Part shown: one piece after another, positions 8,237 to 16,269 of the stretch
Position numbering within the stretch: position 1 is the stretch's first letter
Layout: each line of letters opens with the position of its first letter
Source: Burkholderiaceae bacterium
GTDB lineage: Bacteria > Pseudomonadota > Gammaproteobacteria > Burkholderiales > Burkholderiaceae_C
Length of the DNA stretch: 42,686 nucleotides
Assembly (NCBI GenBank): GCA_014879655.1
Contig: JACSRS010000093.1
Location: 1 to 42,686, forward strand
Reading direction: 5' to 3'
Notes under the pieces: model-generated
What the model was told of the DNA's origin: nothing
Database searches by the model: none
Seen by the model: the letters and a program-made list of their open reading frames with translations, nothing else
Position numbers and translations under genes: made by a program

Positions 8237-9220
8237 GTGCGACGGATTCTGATCGCGGGGGGCTTGATCCTTGCGCTGCTGGCGGCACTGGCCTACTGGT
8301 GGCCGCGGCAGCCGATGGCGTTTGACGGGGAGTCCATCGAGCTGGCGATCGAGCCCGGCACGCCGCCCAAGGCCGTCGCCCAGGCGGTCGCCGATGCCGG
8401 CGTGCGGGTGAACCCGACGCTGCTGTATGCGCTGTTTCGGTTTTCCGGCGACGCCCGCCAGATCCGGGCCGGGAATTACGAGATCGAACGTGGCCTGACA
8501 CCGCAACGCCTGCTGCTGAAACTGGTGCGCGGCGAGGAAAGCCTGCAAAGCCTGACGCTGGTCGAGGGCTGGAACTGGCGGCAGGTCAGGGAAGCGCTGG
8601 CGCGGGCGGGCAACCTGCGCGGTGATTCGCGCGAACTGACCGACGCCCAGATCATGGAACGGCTCGGCCAGCCCGGCGTGCCGCCGGAAGGGCGCTTCTT
8701 CCCCGACACCTACACCTATTCGCGCGGCTCCAGCGATCTGAAAGTGCTGCAGCGCGCCTTGCACGCGATGGACCGCAAGCTGGCCGCTGCCTGGCAGCAG
8801 CGCGCGCCGGACCTACCGCTGAAAACCCCGACGGACGCCCTGATTCTGGCCAGCATCGTTGAAAAGGAAACCGGCAAGTCGTCGGACCGTGCCCAGATTG
8901 CCGGCGTTTTCATCAACCGCCTGCGCATCGGCATGCTGCTGCAGACCGACCCGACCGTCATCTACGGCCTGGGCGAAGCCTTTGATGGCAACCTGCGCCG
9001 GCGCGACCTGTTGGCTGACACCCCCTGGAACACCTACACCCGTGCCGGCCTGCCGCCAACGCCGATTGCCATGCCGGGCAAGGCCGCGCTGATGGCAGCC
9101 GTGCAACCGGCGCCGACCCGGGCGCTGTATTTCGTCGCCCGCGGCGACGGCAGCAGCGTGTTCAGTGCGACGCTGGACGAGCACAACCGCGCGGTCAATC
9201 GTTACCAGAGGGGACAATAG
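8237..9220 (+). CDS. mltG: Endolytic murein transglycosylase MltG (YceG-like)
   Basis: A 327-residue inner-membrane lytic transglycosylase that cleaves nascent peptidoglycan and is thought to end glycan-strand growth. A single N-terminal membrane anchor spans residues 4-22, followed by a periplasmic LysM-like region and the YceG domain. The catalytic glutamate lies in [11 protein letters not shown], and the family signature continues with [28 protein letters not shown], then [17 protein letters not shown]. The start appears to be GTG at 8237, with AAGGCGGCAAGG upstream; an ATG at 8219 is out of frame. It is followed after 4 bp by tmk, the classic mltG-tmk-holB order. Confidence 0.94.
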   Translation: MRRILIAGGLILALLAALAYWWPRQPMAFDGESIELAIEPGTPPKAVAQAVADAGVRVNPTLLYALFRFSGDARQIRAGNYEIERGLTPQRLLLKLVRGEESLQSLTLVEGWNWRQVREALARAGNLRGDSRELTDAQIMERLGQPGVPPEGRFFPDTYTYSRGSSDLKVLQRALHAMDRKLAAAWQQRAPDLPLKTPTDALILASIVEKETGKSSDRAQIAGVFINRLRIGMLLQTDPTVIYGLGEAFDGNLRRRDLLADTPWNTYTRAGLPPTPIAMPGKAALMAAVQPAPTRALYFVARGDGSSVFSATLDEHNRAVNRYQRGQ

Positions 9221-9224
9221 GCGC

Positions 9225-9920
9225 ATGACTGCTTCGCTGACGCGCCCGGCTGGCGCCGGATACTTTCTGAGTTTCGAGGGCATCGACGGGGCCGGCAAGT
9301 CTTCGCACGTCGACGCGCTGGCCGATCTGCTGCGCGCCAGGGGTCATTCGGTGGTGCTGACCCGCGAGCCGGGCGGCACGCCACTGGCCGAGAAGCTGCG
9401 CACCATGGTGCTGACCGACGCGATGGATCCGCTCACCGAGTCGCTGCTGATTTTTGCGGCGCGGCGCGACCACCTGACCCGGGTGATCCAGCCGGCGCTG
9501 GCGCAGGGACAGGTGGTGCTGTGCGACCGTTTCACGGATGCCACCTTCGCCTACCAGGGCGGCGGCCGCGGCTTTGACCTCTCGGTGCTGGGCACGCTGG
9601 AGGCCTGGGTGCAAGGCTTGCCCCCCGACACGAGCGGGACGTCGGCCCTGTGTCAGCCCGATCTGACGATCTGGTTCGATCTGGCCCCCCAGGTGGCGGC
9701 CAGCCGGCTGGCGGGTGCGCGCCTGCCGGACCGGTTCGAGGCACAGCCGGTGGAGTTTTTTGCCCGGGTCCGGCAGGGCTACGCCCTGCGCGTGGAACAG
9801 GATCCGGAGCGCTTTGCACGAATCGACGCCGGCCAGTCGCGCGAAGCGGTCTGGGCCGACGTGCAAGACGCGGTGACCAGCCGTCTGGCGGCCGCGACGC
9901 CAACCGGAGCGAAGAGCTGA
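9225..9920 (+). CDS. tmk: Thymidylate kinase
   Basis: A 231-residue cytoplasmic kinase converting dTMP to dTDP with ATP, essential for DNA synthesis. The P-loop [11 protein letters not shown] occupies residues 17-27, the DR-containing motif [18 protein letters not shown] is present, and [11 protein letters not shown] is the substrate-binding segment. Length is normal, with about ten extra residues before the P-loop. An AGAGGGGAC site precedes the ATG. It overlaps holB by one base (TGATG), implying translational coupling between nucleotide supply and the replicase clamp-loader subunit. Confidence 0.96.
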   Translation: MTASLTRPAGAGYFLSFEGIDGAGKSSHVDALADLLRARGHSVVLTREPGGTPLAEKLRTMVLTDAMDPLTESLLIFAARRDHLTRVIQPALAQGQVVLCDRFTDATFAYQGGGRGFDLSVLGTLEAWVQGLPPDTSGTSALCQPDLTIWFDLAPQVAASRLAGARLPDRFEAQPVEFFARVRQGYALRVEQDPERFARIDAGQSREAVWADVQDAVTSRLAAATPTGAKS

Positions 9921-10933
9921 TGCAACACCCGGCCGCCCCTGCGCCCTGGATCGAGCGGCAGATCCGTCAGCTCGTCGACCGCCGCGGCCATGCCTGGCTG
10001 CTGCAGGGTCCGACCGGGCTGGGCCAGTACCCGCTGGCGCTGGCGCTGGCGCGCAACTGGCTGTGTGAACAGCCGGGCCCCGGGGGCGCCTGTGGCGTCT
10101 GTCCGAGCTGCCATGCCATCGAGGTGCGCGCGCATGCCGATCTGGCCGTGCTGATGCCCGAAACCCTGATGATCGAACTGGGCTGGCCGTTGTCGGAAAA
10201 GGCCCAGGGCGACATCGACGACAAGAAGCGCAAGCCCAGCCGCGAAATCCGCGTCGAGGGACTGCGCGACGTGGTGGAATTCGCACAGCGCACCAGCGCA
10301 CGTGGCCGGGGCAAGGTGGTGCTGGTTTATCCGGCCGAGCGCATGAACGCCATTGCGGCCAACACCCTGCTCAAGACGCTGGAAGAACCGGCAGGTGATG
10401 TGAAGTTCGTGCTGGCCAGCGAGTCTGCACACCAGCTGCTGCCCACCATCCGCAGCCGCTGCCAGCTCCACACCATGCAGTGGCCGACAGCCACCGAGGC
10501 CCTTGCCTGGCTGCAGGGTCAAGGGGTCGTTGCGGCGGACGCTGAACGGCTGCTTCGTGCGGCTGGCGGCCGGCCGGATGACGCGCTGGCCTACCTGCAA
10601 TCGGGGCGAATACCATCGCTTTGGGCGCGACTGCCGGCTGCACTGGCGCAGGGTGACGCTTCGGTGCTGGCGTCGCTGACGCCTGCGCAGGCCATCGAAG
10701 CGCTGCAAAAGCTCTGCCACGACCTGCTGCTGCTGGCCAGCGGCGCCGAGCCACGCTTTTTTGTGCCGGCGGACCTGCCGCCACCGGGCGCGCTGGCCGC
10801 CCGCTACAAGGCCTTGTCGGACTGGTCGAAAGCGCTTTCGAAGTCCGCTCGAACCGCCGACCATCCGTTCAATCCCGGACTGATGCTCGAAGCGCTGGCC
10901 AGCGATGCCCGCCGCGCGCTGCATTTGCCCTAA
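9920..10933 (+). CDS. holB: DNA polymerase III delta' subunit
   Basis: A 337-residue clamp-loader subunit of the replicase. The N-terminal AAA+ module has a degenerate Walker A (GPTGLGQY, residues 30-37, with Gln where Lys is expected), typical of delta', which does not hydrolyse ATP. The zinc-binding cysteines are C49, C58, C61 and C64. The sensor region contains NTLLKTLEEPAGDVKFVLAS and the SRC-type motif IRSRCQ. A basic insertion (DDKKRKPSREIRVEGLRDV) follows the zinc module. Its start overlaps the tmk stop, and it is followed by pilZ after 24 bp. Confidence 0.95.
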   Translation: MQHPAAPAPWIERQIRQLVDRRGHAWLLQGPTGLGQYPLALALARNWLCEQPGPGGACGVCPSCHAIEVRAHADLAVLMPETLMIELGWPLSEKAQGDIDDKKRKPSREIRVEGLRDVVEFAQRTSARGRGKVVLVYPAERMNAIAANTLLKTLEEPAGDVKFVLASESAHQLLPTIRSRCQLHTMQWPTATEALAWLQGQGVVAADAERLLRAAGGRPDDALAYLQSGRIPSLWARLPAALAQGDASVLASLTPAQAIEALQKLCHDLLLLASGAEPRFFVPADLPPPGALAARYKALSDWSKALSKSARTADHPFNPGLMLEALASDARRALHLP

Positions 10934-10957
10934 ACTGAGCCTCCAGACTTCTTCAAC

Positions 10958-11320
10958 ATGAGCACCAACACCCCTTCTGCCCCCCGGCCCAGCGTCATCC
11001 AGCTGGCCATCAAGGAAAAAGCCGCCTTGTACGCGGCCTACATTCCACTGTTTGCTGATGGCGGCATCTTCATTCCGACGACGCGGGACTATCGCCTGGG
11101 TGACGACGTCTATGTTTTGCTGTCACTGCCTGACGATCCGCAGCGCTACCCGGTTGCCGGCAAGGTGGCCTGGGTGTCGCCGGCGCGGGCGGCTGGCAAC
11201 CGGACGCAGGGCGTGGGCATCCGGTTTCCTTCGGATGAAAAGTCGCGTCTGCTGAAAATCAAGATCGAAGAAATTCTGGGTTCGCATCTCGCGTCGGACC
11301 GGCCCACACAGACGATCTGA
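10958..11320 (+). CDS. pilZ: Type IV pilus assembly protein PilZ
   Basis: A 120-residue single-domain PilZ protein. Its position between holB and tatD is the conserved locus of the founding PilZ, needed for type IV pilus biogenesis in Pseudomonas and Xanthomonas. Recognisable segments are YAAYIPLFADGGIFIPT, LGDDVYVLLSLPDD and KVAWVSPA, ending in GVGIRF. The N-terminal RxxxR of c-di-GMP-binding PilZ domains is not evident, in line with this subfamily usually not binding the nucleotide. No pilus structural genes are in the window. Confidence 0.93.
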   Translation: MSTNTPSAPRPSVIQLAIKEKAALYAAYIPLFADGGIFIPTTRDYRLGDDVYVLLSLPDDPQRYPVAGKVAWVSPARAAGNRTQGVGIRFPSDEKSRLLKIKIEEILGSHLASDRPTQTI

Positions 11321-11354
11321 CCGTCCAGGCTGCGACGCGCAGCGGCGGCATTTC

Positions 11355-11416
11355 TGATTTTTGTAGCATCCGGCGTCTGTTTGACGCTGGATTGATCCGA
11401 TTTTTGATGGCTTTTG
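11355..11416 (+). repeat. Interspersed repeat copy D, abutting the tatD start
   Basis: The blocks ttttgtagc, gtttgacgctggattga and ccgatttttgatggc align with copies A and C. The copy fills most of the pilZ-tatD gap and ends immediately at the tatD ATG, so it forms the tatD ribosome-binding region. Confidence 0.65.
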
Positions 11417-12223
11417 ATGTTTACAGACTCCCACTGTCACCTGAGTTTTCCCGAACTGGCCGAGCGCCTCGGTGACATCCGCGCCGAGATGGCGACCGCC
11501 CGCGTGACGCGTGCGCTGTGCATCTGCACCACGCTGGAAGAATTCCCGCAGGTGCTGGAACTCGCAACCACCTGGGACAATTTCTGGGCCACGGTTGGCG
11601 TGCATCCCGACAACGAGGGGGTGACCGAACCGTCTGTCGATGATCTGGTGCAGCGTGCCGCGTCGCCACGCGTCGTTGCCATCGGCGAGACCGGGCTGGA
11701 CTACTACCAGATGGAAACGCGCAAGGGTGGCCGTTCGGTGGCAGACATGGCGTGGCAACGTGAGCGTTTTCGCCGCCACATCCGGGCCGCGCGCGAGACG
11801 AAGCTGCCGCTGGTGATCCATACCCGCGAAGCGTCGGCCGACACGCTCGCCATTTTGCGGGAAGAGGGCGAAGACGGCCGTTCAGGTTCGGCGGGGGGCG
11901 TTTTCCATTGCTTCACCGAAACCGCCGAAGTGGCGCGGGCCGCCTTGGATCTGGGTTTCTTCATCTCGTTTTCCGGCATTCTGACGTTCAAGAGCGCCCG
12001 GGAACTGCGGGAAGTTGCGGCCTTTGTGCCATTGGACCGGCTTCTGATTGAAACCGACAGTCCTTACCTGGCGCCGGTGCCCCACCGCGGAAAGACCAAC
12101 AGCCCCGCCTATGTGCCGTTCGTGGCCGAACAACTCGCCGCGTTGCGCCAGACACCGGTAGAGGAGATCGCCCACATCACCAGTGTCAATTTTGATCGTC
12201 TCTTCAGTCGGACCCAGACATGA
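11417..12223 (+). CDS. tatD: TatD-family metal-dependent deoxyribonuclease
   Basis: A 268-residue TIM-barrel hydrolase of the TatD family (3'-5' exonuclease, or D-aminoacyl-tRNA-type activities in relatives). Metal ligands are visible: DSHCHL at the N-terminus, the glutamate in AIGETGLDYY, His in LVIHTRE, His in FHCFTE and Asp in ETDSPYLAP. The ATG at 11417 gives MFTDSHCH; a TTG three bases earlier is unlikely. No good Shine-Dalgarno is visible because the upstream sequence is repeat-derived. It overlaps the next gene by ATGA. The pilZ-tatD linkage is typical of betaproteobacteria. Confidence 0.94.
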   Translation: MFTDSHCHLSFPELAERLGDIRAEMATARVTRALCICTTLEEFPQVLELATTWDNFWATVGVHPDNEGVTEPSVDDLVQRAASPRVVAIGETGLDYYQMETRKGGRSVADMAWQRERFRRHIRAARETKLPLVIHTREASADTLAILREEGEDGRSGSAGGVFHCFTETAEVARAALDLGFFISFSGILTFKSARELREVAAFVPLDRLLIETDSPYLAPVPHRGKTNSPAYVPFVAEQLAALRQTPVEEIAHITSVNFDRLFSRTQT

Positions 12224-12879
12224 GAAAGTACTTGAGATATCTTGTATATCTTGTTGTTATTGCATCAGGTTCAATTGCGTTTGCGGGCGCATACGATGAT
12301 TTTTTCAGCACCATCAGGGTCGACGACGACAGCAAGATGAAGTCCTTGCTGGCCCGCGGTTTTGATCCGAATACACCGGACCCGAAAGGCCTCAGCGCGC
12401 TTTACCTGGCCATCCGCGAACCCGCACCTAAGGTTGCGCGCGTGCTGATCGGGTGGCCTTCGACGAAAGTCGAAATTCTCACCGACAAAGGCGAAAGCCC
12501 GTTGATGATGGCAGCGCTGCGCGGGGAACTGGAACTCGTGAAGCTGCTGATCGCCAAGGGTGCCCACGTCAACAAGACCGGCTGGACACCGCTGCACTAC
12601 GCGGCAACCAGCGGCCATCTGGCGGTGATGCGCTTGCTGCTCGATCAATACGCCTATATCGATGCCGAGTCCCCCAATGGCACGACGCCGCTGATGATGG
12701 CCGCCCGATATGGCACGCCGGAAGCCGTCAAACTGTTGCTGGAAGAGGGCGCCGATCCGCAATTGCGCAATCAACTGGGACTGACGGCCATCGACTTTGC
12801 CAACAGCAGCAACCGCAAGGAAGTTGCGGAGCTGATTGCCGCGCAGGTCAGGGCTGGCAAACCGAAGGGCAAATGGTGA
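12220..12879 (+). CDS. Exported ankyrin-repeat protein
   Basis: A 219-residue protein with a signal peptide (basic MRKYLRY, then hydrophobic core to about residue 23, ending AFAGA), so probably periplasmic. Residues 30-205 hold about five ankyrin repeats; the clearest are TGWTPLHYAATSGHLAVMRLL and GTTPLMMAARYGTPEAVKLL. It ends with a basic tail (KPKGKW). It starts inside the tatD stop (ATGA), so it belongs to the same operon. The first 80 bases are notably AT-rich compared with the neighbours. A protein-protein interaction role is likely, with the partner unknown; exported ankyrin proteins are common after tatD in Burkholderiales. Confidence 0.88.
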   Translation: MRKYLRYLVYLVVIASGSIAFAGAYDDFFSTIRVDDDSKMKSLLARGFDPNTPDPKGLSALYLAIREPAPKVARVLIGWPSTKVEILTDKGESPLMMAALRGELELVKLLIAKGAHVNKTGWTPLHYAATSGHLAVMRLLLDQYAYIDAESPNGTTPLMMAARYGTPEAVKLLLEEGADPQLRNQLGLTAIDFANSSNRKEVAELIAAQVRAGKPKGKW

Positions 12880-12910
12880 CAGGCGAAAGCCCTGCCAGGC
12901 CGCTGTTCAT

Positions 12911-13885
12911 TCAGTTGGACGACGCCGGTGCTTCGCTGCTGTTCATCCGCACGTCGAGCACGCCGGAGCGGATGTGCAGATCGCGCTGCGGGAAAGGGAT
13001 TTCAATACCCAGGCGGTGCAATTCGTCGTCCAGTGCCCACATCAGCAGCGCATGGGTCGAGGCTGGACGCGTCGTGAGCGCGCGGTCGGCCCACACGACC
13101 AGTTCGTAGTCGACCGAACTGTCGCCATAGGCGATCAGCCAGACGGCACTGGATCGCTCGGCATCGTGCAGGATGCCCGGGACGCGGGCGGCGGCGGCCA
13201 GACCGGCTTCGCGCACCTTCTCCTTGGGCGTGCCATAGGCCACGCCAAACGGAATGTGCATGCGACGGTAGGCGTCGTCCAGGGTCCAGTTGACGACCCG
13301 GCCATTGATGAATTCGGAATTGGGCACCAGCACGTCCAGTGAGTCGTTGCTGGTGATCCGCGTGTAACGCATGGCGATTTCGCGCACATGCCCGCGCACG
13401 CCAGACTCGAGTTCGACGAAATCGCCGACCTTCAGGCTGTGCTCGACCAGGATGATCACGCCCGAGACGAAATTGCTGAAGACGTTCTGCAGCCCGAAAC
13501 CGAGGCCCACCGCAAACGCGCTGCCGACCAGCGCGATACTGGTCAGGTCGATACCCATGTACTTCAGGCCCAGCAAAGTGCCCAGCACCCAGATGCCGTA
13601 GCGCAGCAAGCGGCTGAACATGTGGATGCGTGCGTATTTCCACGGCTCCTGCTCGTACCGCTGGCTCCAGCGATGCACGGTGCGTTCCGACAACCCAGCG
13701 AACCACCAGACGCCGATCACAAACACAACCAGACTCAGCAGGCTGCCAATGGTGAAGTTCTTGGTGCCGAGGCTGAAAAGTGTGGCGTCAAGCATCTGGG
13801 AGGCCTGCAGTGACAAGTCCGTGTTCACGGTTTGACCGCAGGATTCGCACAGCCACCGGCAGGCAAAGCCGATGTCTGTCTGCAT
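12911..13885 (-). CDS. MscS-family small-conductance mechanosensitive channel
   Basis: An inner-membrane channel of about 324 residues. Two hydrophobic helices (IGSLLSLVVFVIGVWWF and YGIWVLGTLLGLKYMGI) lead into the pore helix and beta domain AVGLGFGLQNVFSNFVSGVIIL, followed by KVGDFVELESGVRGHVREIAMRYT, the MscS hallmark. The C-terminal alpha/beta vestibule continues to VDYELVVWADRA. The start is uncertain: ATG at 13885 is given, but an in-frame ATG at 13795 (MLDATLFSL) directly before the first helix is also plausible, and no strong ribosome-binding site marks either. It converges on the ankyrin gene. It probably releases solutes on hypo-osmotic shock. An AT-rich region with inverted repeats lies upstream. 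Confidence 0.88.
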   Translation of the reverse strand: MQTDIGFACRWLCESCGQTVNTDLSLQASQMLDATLFSLGTKNFTIGSLLSLVVFVIGVWWFAGLSERTVHRWSQRYEQEPWKYARIHMFSRLLRYGIWVLGTLLGLKYMGIDLTSIALVGSAFAVGLGFGLQNVFSNFVSGVIILVEHSLKVGDFVELESGVRGHVREIAMRYTRITSNDSLDVLVPNSEFINGRVVNWTLDDAYRRMHIPFGVAYGTPKEKVREAGLAAAARVPGILHDAERSSAVWLIAYGDSSVDYELVVWADRALTTRPASTHALLMWALDDELHRLGIEIPFPQRDLHIRSGVLDVRMNSSEAPASSN

Positions 13886-14018
13886 GTTCGGCGAGTCTGA
13901 GAGTTGGAGGCAGCTTCCATGATGCAGGCCCAGTATAGTTTGGCCGTCGTCGGCTCTTGCAGGGGCAAACGCTGCGCGTCTGGTGCCGTCCCTCGGCAAA
14001 CGAGCTCGACTTCTCACT

Positions 14019-14059
14019 ATATACGATGTATATTATGTTAATTAAGTAACATACGAGCA
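14019..14059 (-). promoter_or_regulatory. AT-rich promoter/operator region upstream of the mscS-type gene
   Basis: Two inverted repeats lie side by side in an otherwise GC-rich region: ATATAC-gat-GTATAT at 14019-14033 and TATGTTA-attaag-TAACATA at 14034-14053. On the minus strand TTGCTC, 17 bp and CATAAT make a plausible sigma-70 promoter within the same segment, so either repeat could be an operator. The downstream gene in this direction is the mechanosensitive channel, about 130 bp away. Confidence 0.45.
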
Positions 14060-14161
14060 ACTGGTTTCCACAACCTGGGGTGATGGCTGCAACGATTGGC
14101 CCAAACCCCGCTCGAAGTCTGAATTCCCATGGGTCTCGCCTTCCCAACAAACCTAGCCTTG

Positions 14162-14192
14162 AAAAAAAAGGCCACCTTCCGGTGGCCTTTTT
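14162..14192. terminator. Rho-independent terminator (works in both directions)
   Basis: A perfect 7-bp stem GGCCACC-TTCC-GGTGGCC (14170-14187) is flanked by eight A on the left and five T on the right. For the leftward binding-protein gene, which stops at 14210, the A-run becomes the U-tract of the transcript. Confidence 0.9.
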
Positions 14193-14209
14193 CTGTGACG
14201 TGAACCGAA

Positions 14210-15343
14210 TCAGTTCAGCGGGGTCTTTTTCCCGTCCTTGTAGACGTACAGGGTGATCGCCGGGTTGTTCAGTTCGCCAGCCTTGTCAAAGCTGATTTCC
14301 GACGTGATGCCCTTGAATTTGGCGGACTTCAGCAGCGGGGTGTAAACCTTCGGGTCCACCGAGTTCGCACGCTTCATGGCGTCAACCAGAACAAACGTGG
14401 CGTCATAGGTGTACGGGCTGTAGACCTGGAACTGGCCAGGGTACTTGGCGTCGTACTTGGCTTTCCAGGCCGTGCCGCCTGGCATCTTCTGGATCGACGA
14501 GCCGCCTTCAGCGCAGACCACGTTCTCCAGCGTCTTGGCACCAGCCGCCAGTTTGGCAATCTCGGAGGTACAGATGCCGTCGCCGCCGAAGAACTTGGTC
14601 TTGGAAAGACCCAGTTGCTCCATCTGGCGCAACATCGGGCCGCCCTGCGGATCCATGCCGCCGAAGAAGATGGCGTCGGGGTTCTTGGACTTGATGGCGG
14701 TCAGGATGGCCATGAAGTCGGTGGCCTTATCGGTGGTGAACTGCTCGTCAACCACTTTCATGCCTTTGGCTTCGGCGGTCTTCTTGAACACTTCGGCGAC
14801 GCCCTGGCCGTAGGCCGTGCGGTCATCAATGATCGCGACGGTCTTGAGCTTCAGGCCATCGACGGCATAGAACGCCAAGCCAGCGCCCAGAGCGTTGTCG
14901 TTGGCAATGATGCGGAAGGTGGTGTTGTAGCCAGGCTTGGTCAGGTTGGGGTTGGTGGCCGCGCCGGTTACGTGCGGGATTCCGCAATCGTTATACACCT
15001 TGGAAGCAGGGATGGTGGTGCCGGAGTTCAGGTGACCGACCACGCCGGCAACCTTGCTGTCACACAGCTTTTGGGCGGCAGCAGTGCCCTGCTTCGGGTC
15101 GGCTGCATCATCTTCGGCCTGGATTTCGAACTTGATCTTCTTGCCGCCGATGACGATGTTTTGGGTATTCAGCTCTTCAATGGCCATGCGCACGCCATTT
15201 TCATTGTCCTTGCCATAGTGAGCCTGGCTGCCGGACACGGGCGCAACGTGCCCGATCTTGACCACTTGGGTTTCCTGTGCGGACGCCATGCTGGCGACGG
15301 CTGCGATGGCAGCGGCTACGGTCAGTTTCAACTTCAATTGCAT
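14210..15343 (-). CDS. Branched-chain amino acid ABC transporter, periplasmic substrate-binding protein (LivJ/LivK type)
   Basis: A 377-residue periplasmic binding protein (type 1 fold). The signal peptide covers residues 1-22 (MQLKLKLTVAAAIAAVASMASA, cleavage before QETQ). The mature part opens with VKIGHVAPVSGSQAHYGKDNENG, typical of Leu/Ile/Val-binding proteins, with the hinge-region segments GHLNSGTT, AIIDDRTAYGQG and FFGGMDPQGG. GGAG precedes the ATG at good spacing, and a strong terminator follows the stop. No Liv permease or ATPase genes are nearby, so it must work with components encoded elsewhere; Burkholderiales often carry such solitary binding proteins. The ligand could be another amino acid or amide. 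Confidence 0.93.
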   Translation of the reverse strand: MQLKLKLTVAAAIAAVASMASAQETQVVKIGHVAPVSGSQAHYGKDNENGVRMAIEELNTQNIVIGGKKIKFEIQAEDDAADPKQGTAAAQKLCDSKVAGVVGHLNSGTTIPASKVYNDCGIPHVTGAATNPNLTKPGYNTTFRIIANDNALGAGLAFYAVDGLKLKTVAIIDDRTAYGQGVAEVFKKTAEAKGMKVVDEQFTTDKATDFMAILTAIKSKNPDAIFFGGMDPQGGPMLRQMEQLGLSKTKFFGGDGICTSEIAKLAAGAKTLENVVCAEGGSSIQKMPGGTAWKAKYDAKYPGQFQVYSPYTYDATFVLVDAMKRANSVDPKVYTPLLKSAKFKGITSEISFDKAGELNNPAITLYVYKDGKKTPLN

Positions 15344-15477
15344 ATGGATCTCCAGAAAATAAAAGGTTGAGATTGGAATTTATGACTCAACGGTCGCGAA
15401 CATAACGCAAATTCCGTAGCAGAGCCATAGGGAACACGCTAGGTTAACTCCGATTCGCCGTTCCGCCGCGAAGTGTG

Positions 15478-15798
15478 TCAGGATTTTTTTTCCCGCGTCA
15501 TCGCATCAGACATGGCCGACACGACGGCCTGTTGCACGGAGCGGCGAATTTCACGGCGCATCTGCTCGCCGACCGCCAGGGCTTGCTCATGCAACAGCAC
15601 CGACAAAGCCTCGGGCAGACGATCGCTCAAATCGGCTTCAACACGCTGAACGGCGGCGTTCACGATTTCTTCAAGCGTCTCCCTGGAAACAGCCGGCGTG
15701 GCAACAGCCGTGGCTGGCGCGTCGGGAATCACCACCTCGGTCAGTGTCGGCACGAAGCGCTGCGGGGCCCGAGCCCGGATGCTTTCGGTTTCACTCAT
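15478..15798 (-). CDS. Small conserved protein downstream of holC (DUF2486-like)
   Basis: A 106-residue acidic, mostly helical protein. The N-terminus (RFVPTLTEVVIPD) is extended. Residues 38-100 form a long amphipathic helix, TLEEIVNAAVQRVEADLSDRL, continuing to REIRRSVQQAVVSA, which could be a coiled coil. The start overlaps the holC stop (ATGA), so it is translationally coupled to holC. A gene of this size and style follows holC in Burkholderia relatives, where I recall the name DUF2486; that label is from memory of gene order, not a search. Interestingly, the motif P-LTEVV also occurs in HolC (VLTEVVLP). The function is unknown. Confidence 0.75.
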   Translation of the reverse strand: MSETESIRARAPQRFVPTLTEVVIPDAPATAVATPAVSRETLEEIVNAAVQRVEADLSDRLPEALSVLLHEQALAVGEQMRREIRRSVQQAVVSAMSDAMTREKKS

Positions 15799-16247
15799 CG
15801 GACGTCCTCACCGGGTTGTATGACATCGTGTGCCCGCATCTCATGCCCGGCAGCGGCGTAGGCTTTCCATCGCTGCCGCGCGGTCAAGCGGTCCTGCGGA
15901 TCTTCACAGACCAGTTCGATCCATTTGTCAAAACCCTTCAGATCCGGACTCATCTCGCTGCCCAAATTGACCAGCACTTCGGGCGCCAGAGTGGCCAGGC
16001 CCGGCAGAACGACCTCGGTCAGCACGATGGGCGTGGCGTCCAGCAACTCGGGAGACGCGTCGCTGCGGCAGTGCGGCAGAAACTCGCGCGCGGAAAACGT
16101 CCACAGCGCCCGATCCAGAGCGTCAAGTTCCGCCGCCGGGCCGGTGACCAGCACCTTTTTCACGCCCCGGGTCACCGCCTTGCGCAGCAACCGGCAGCCG
16201 TACTCGGCCTTGTCCGGCACATTGAAATGAAAAGTCACCTGCGACAT
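15795..16247 (-). CDS. holC: DNA polymerase III chi subunit
   Basis: A 150-residue accessory subunit of the replicase that links the clamp loader to single-stranded-DNA-binding protein. The family start is visible (VTFHFNVPDKAEYGCRLLRKA), with ALDRALWTFSAREFLPH and the later LVNLGSEMSPDL. The ATG at 16247 gives the family-length protein; it lies 22 bp after the pepA stop at 16270 in the same direction. The pepA-holC pair is a conserved order in proteobacteria. Confidence 0.92.
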   Translation of the reverse strand: MSQVTFHFNVPDKAEYGCRLLRKAVTRGVKKVLVTGPAAELDALDRALWTFSAREFLPHCRSDASPELLDATPIVLTEVVLPGLATLAPEVLVNLGSEMSPDLKGFDKWIELVCEDPQDRLTARQRWKAYAAAGHEMRAHDVIQPGEDVR

Positions 16248-16269
16248 GGCTGTGAACCAGTCCAACCGA

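Larger units (their letters stand above)
13886..14209. other. Intergenic region between mscS-type gene and binding-protein gene
   Basis: No gene is supported here. The stretch holds an AT-rich island with two inverted repeats and a candidate promoter (14019-14059), then featureless sequence, then the terminator of the binding-protein gene at 14162-14192. Confidence 0.65.

Noticed and set aside
11414-11416. TTG start for tatD, three bases before the ATG
   Set aside because: The ATG at 11417 gives the conserved MFTDSHCH start and no ribosome-binding site favours the TTG.
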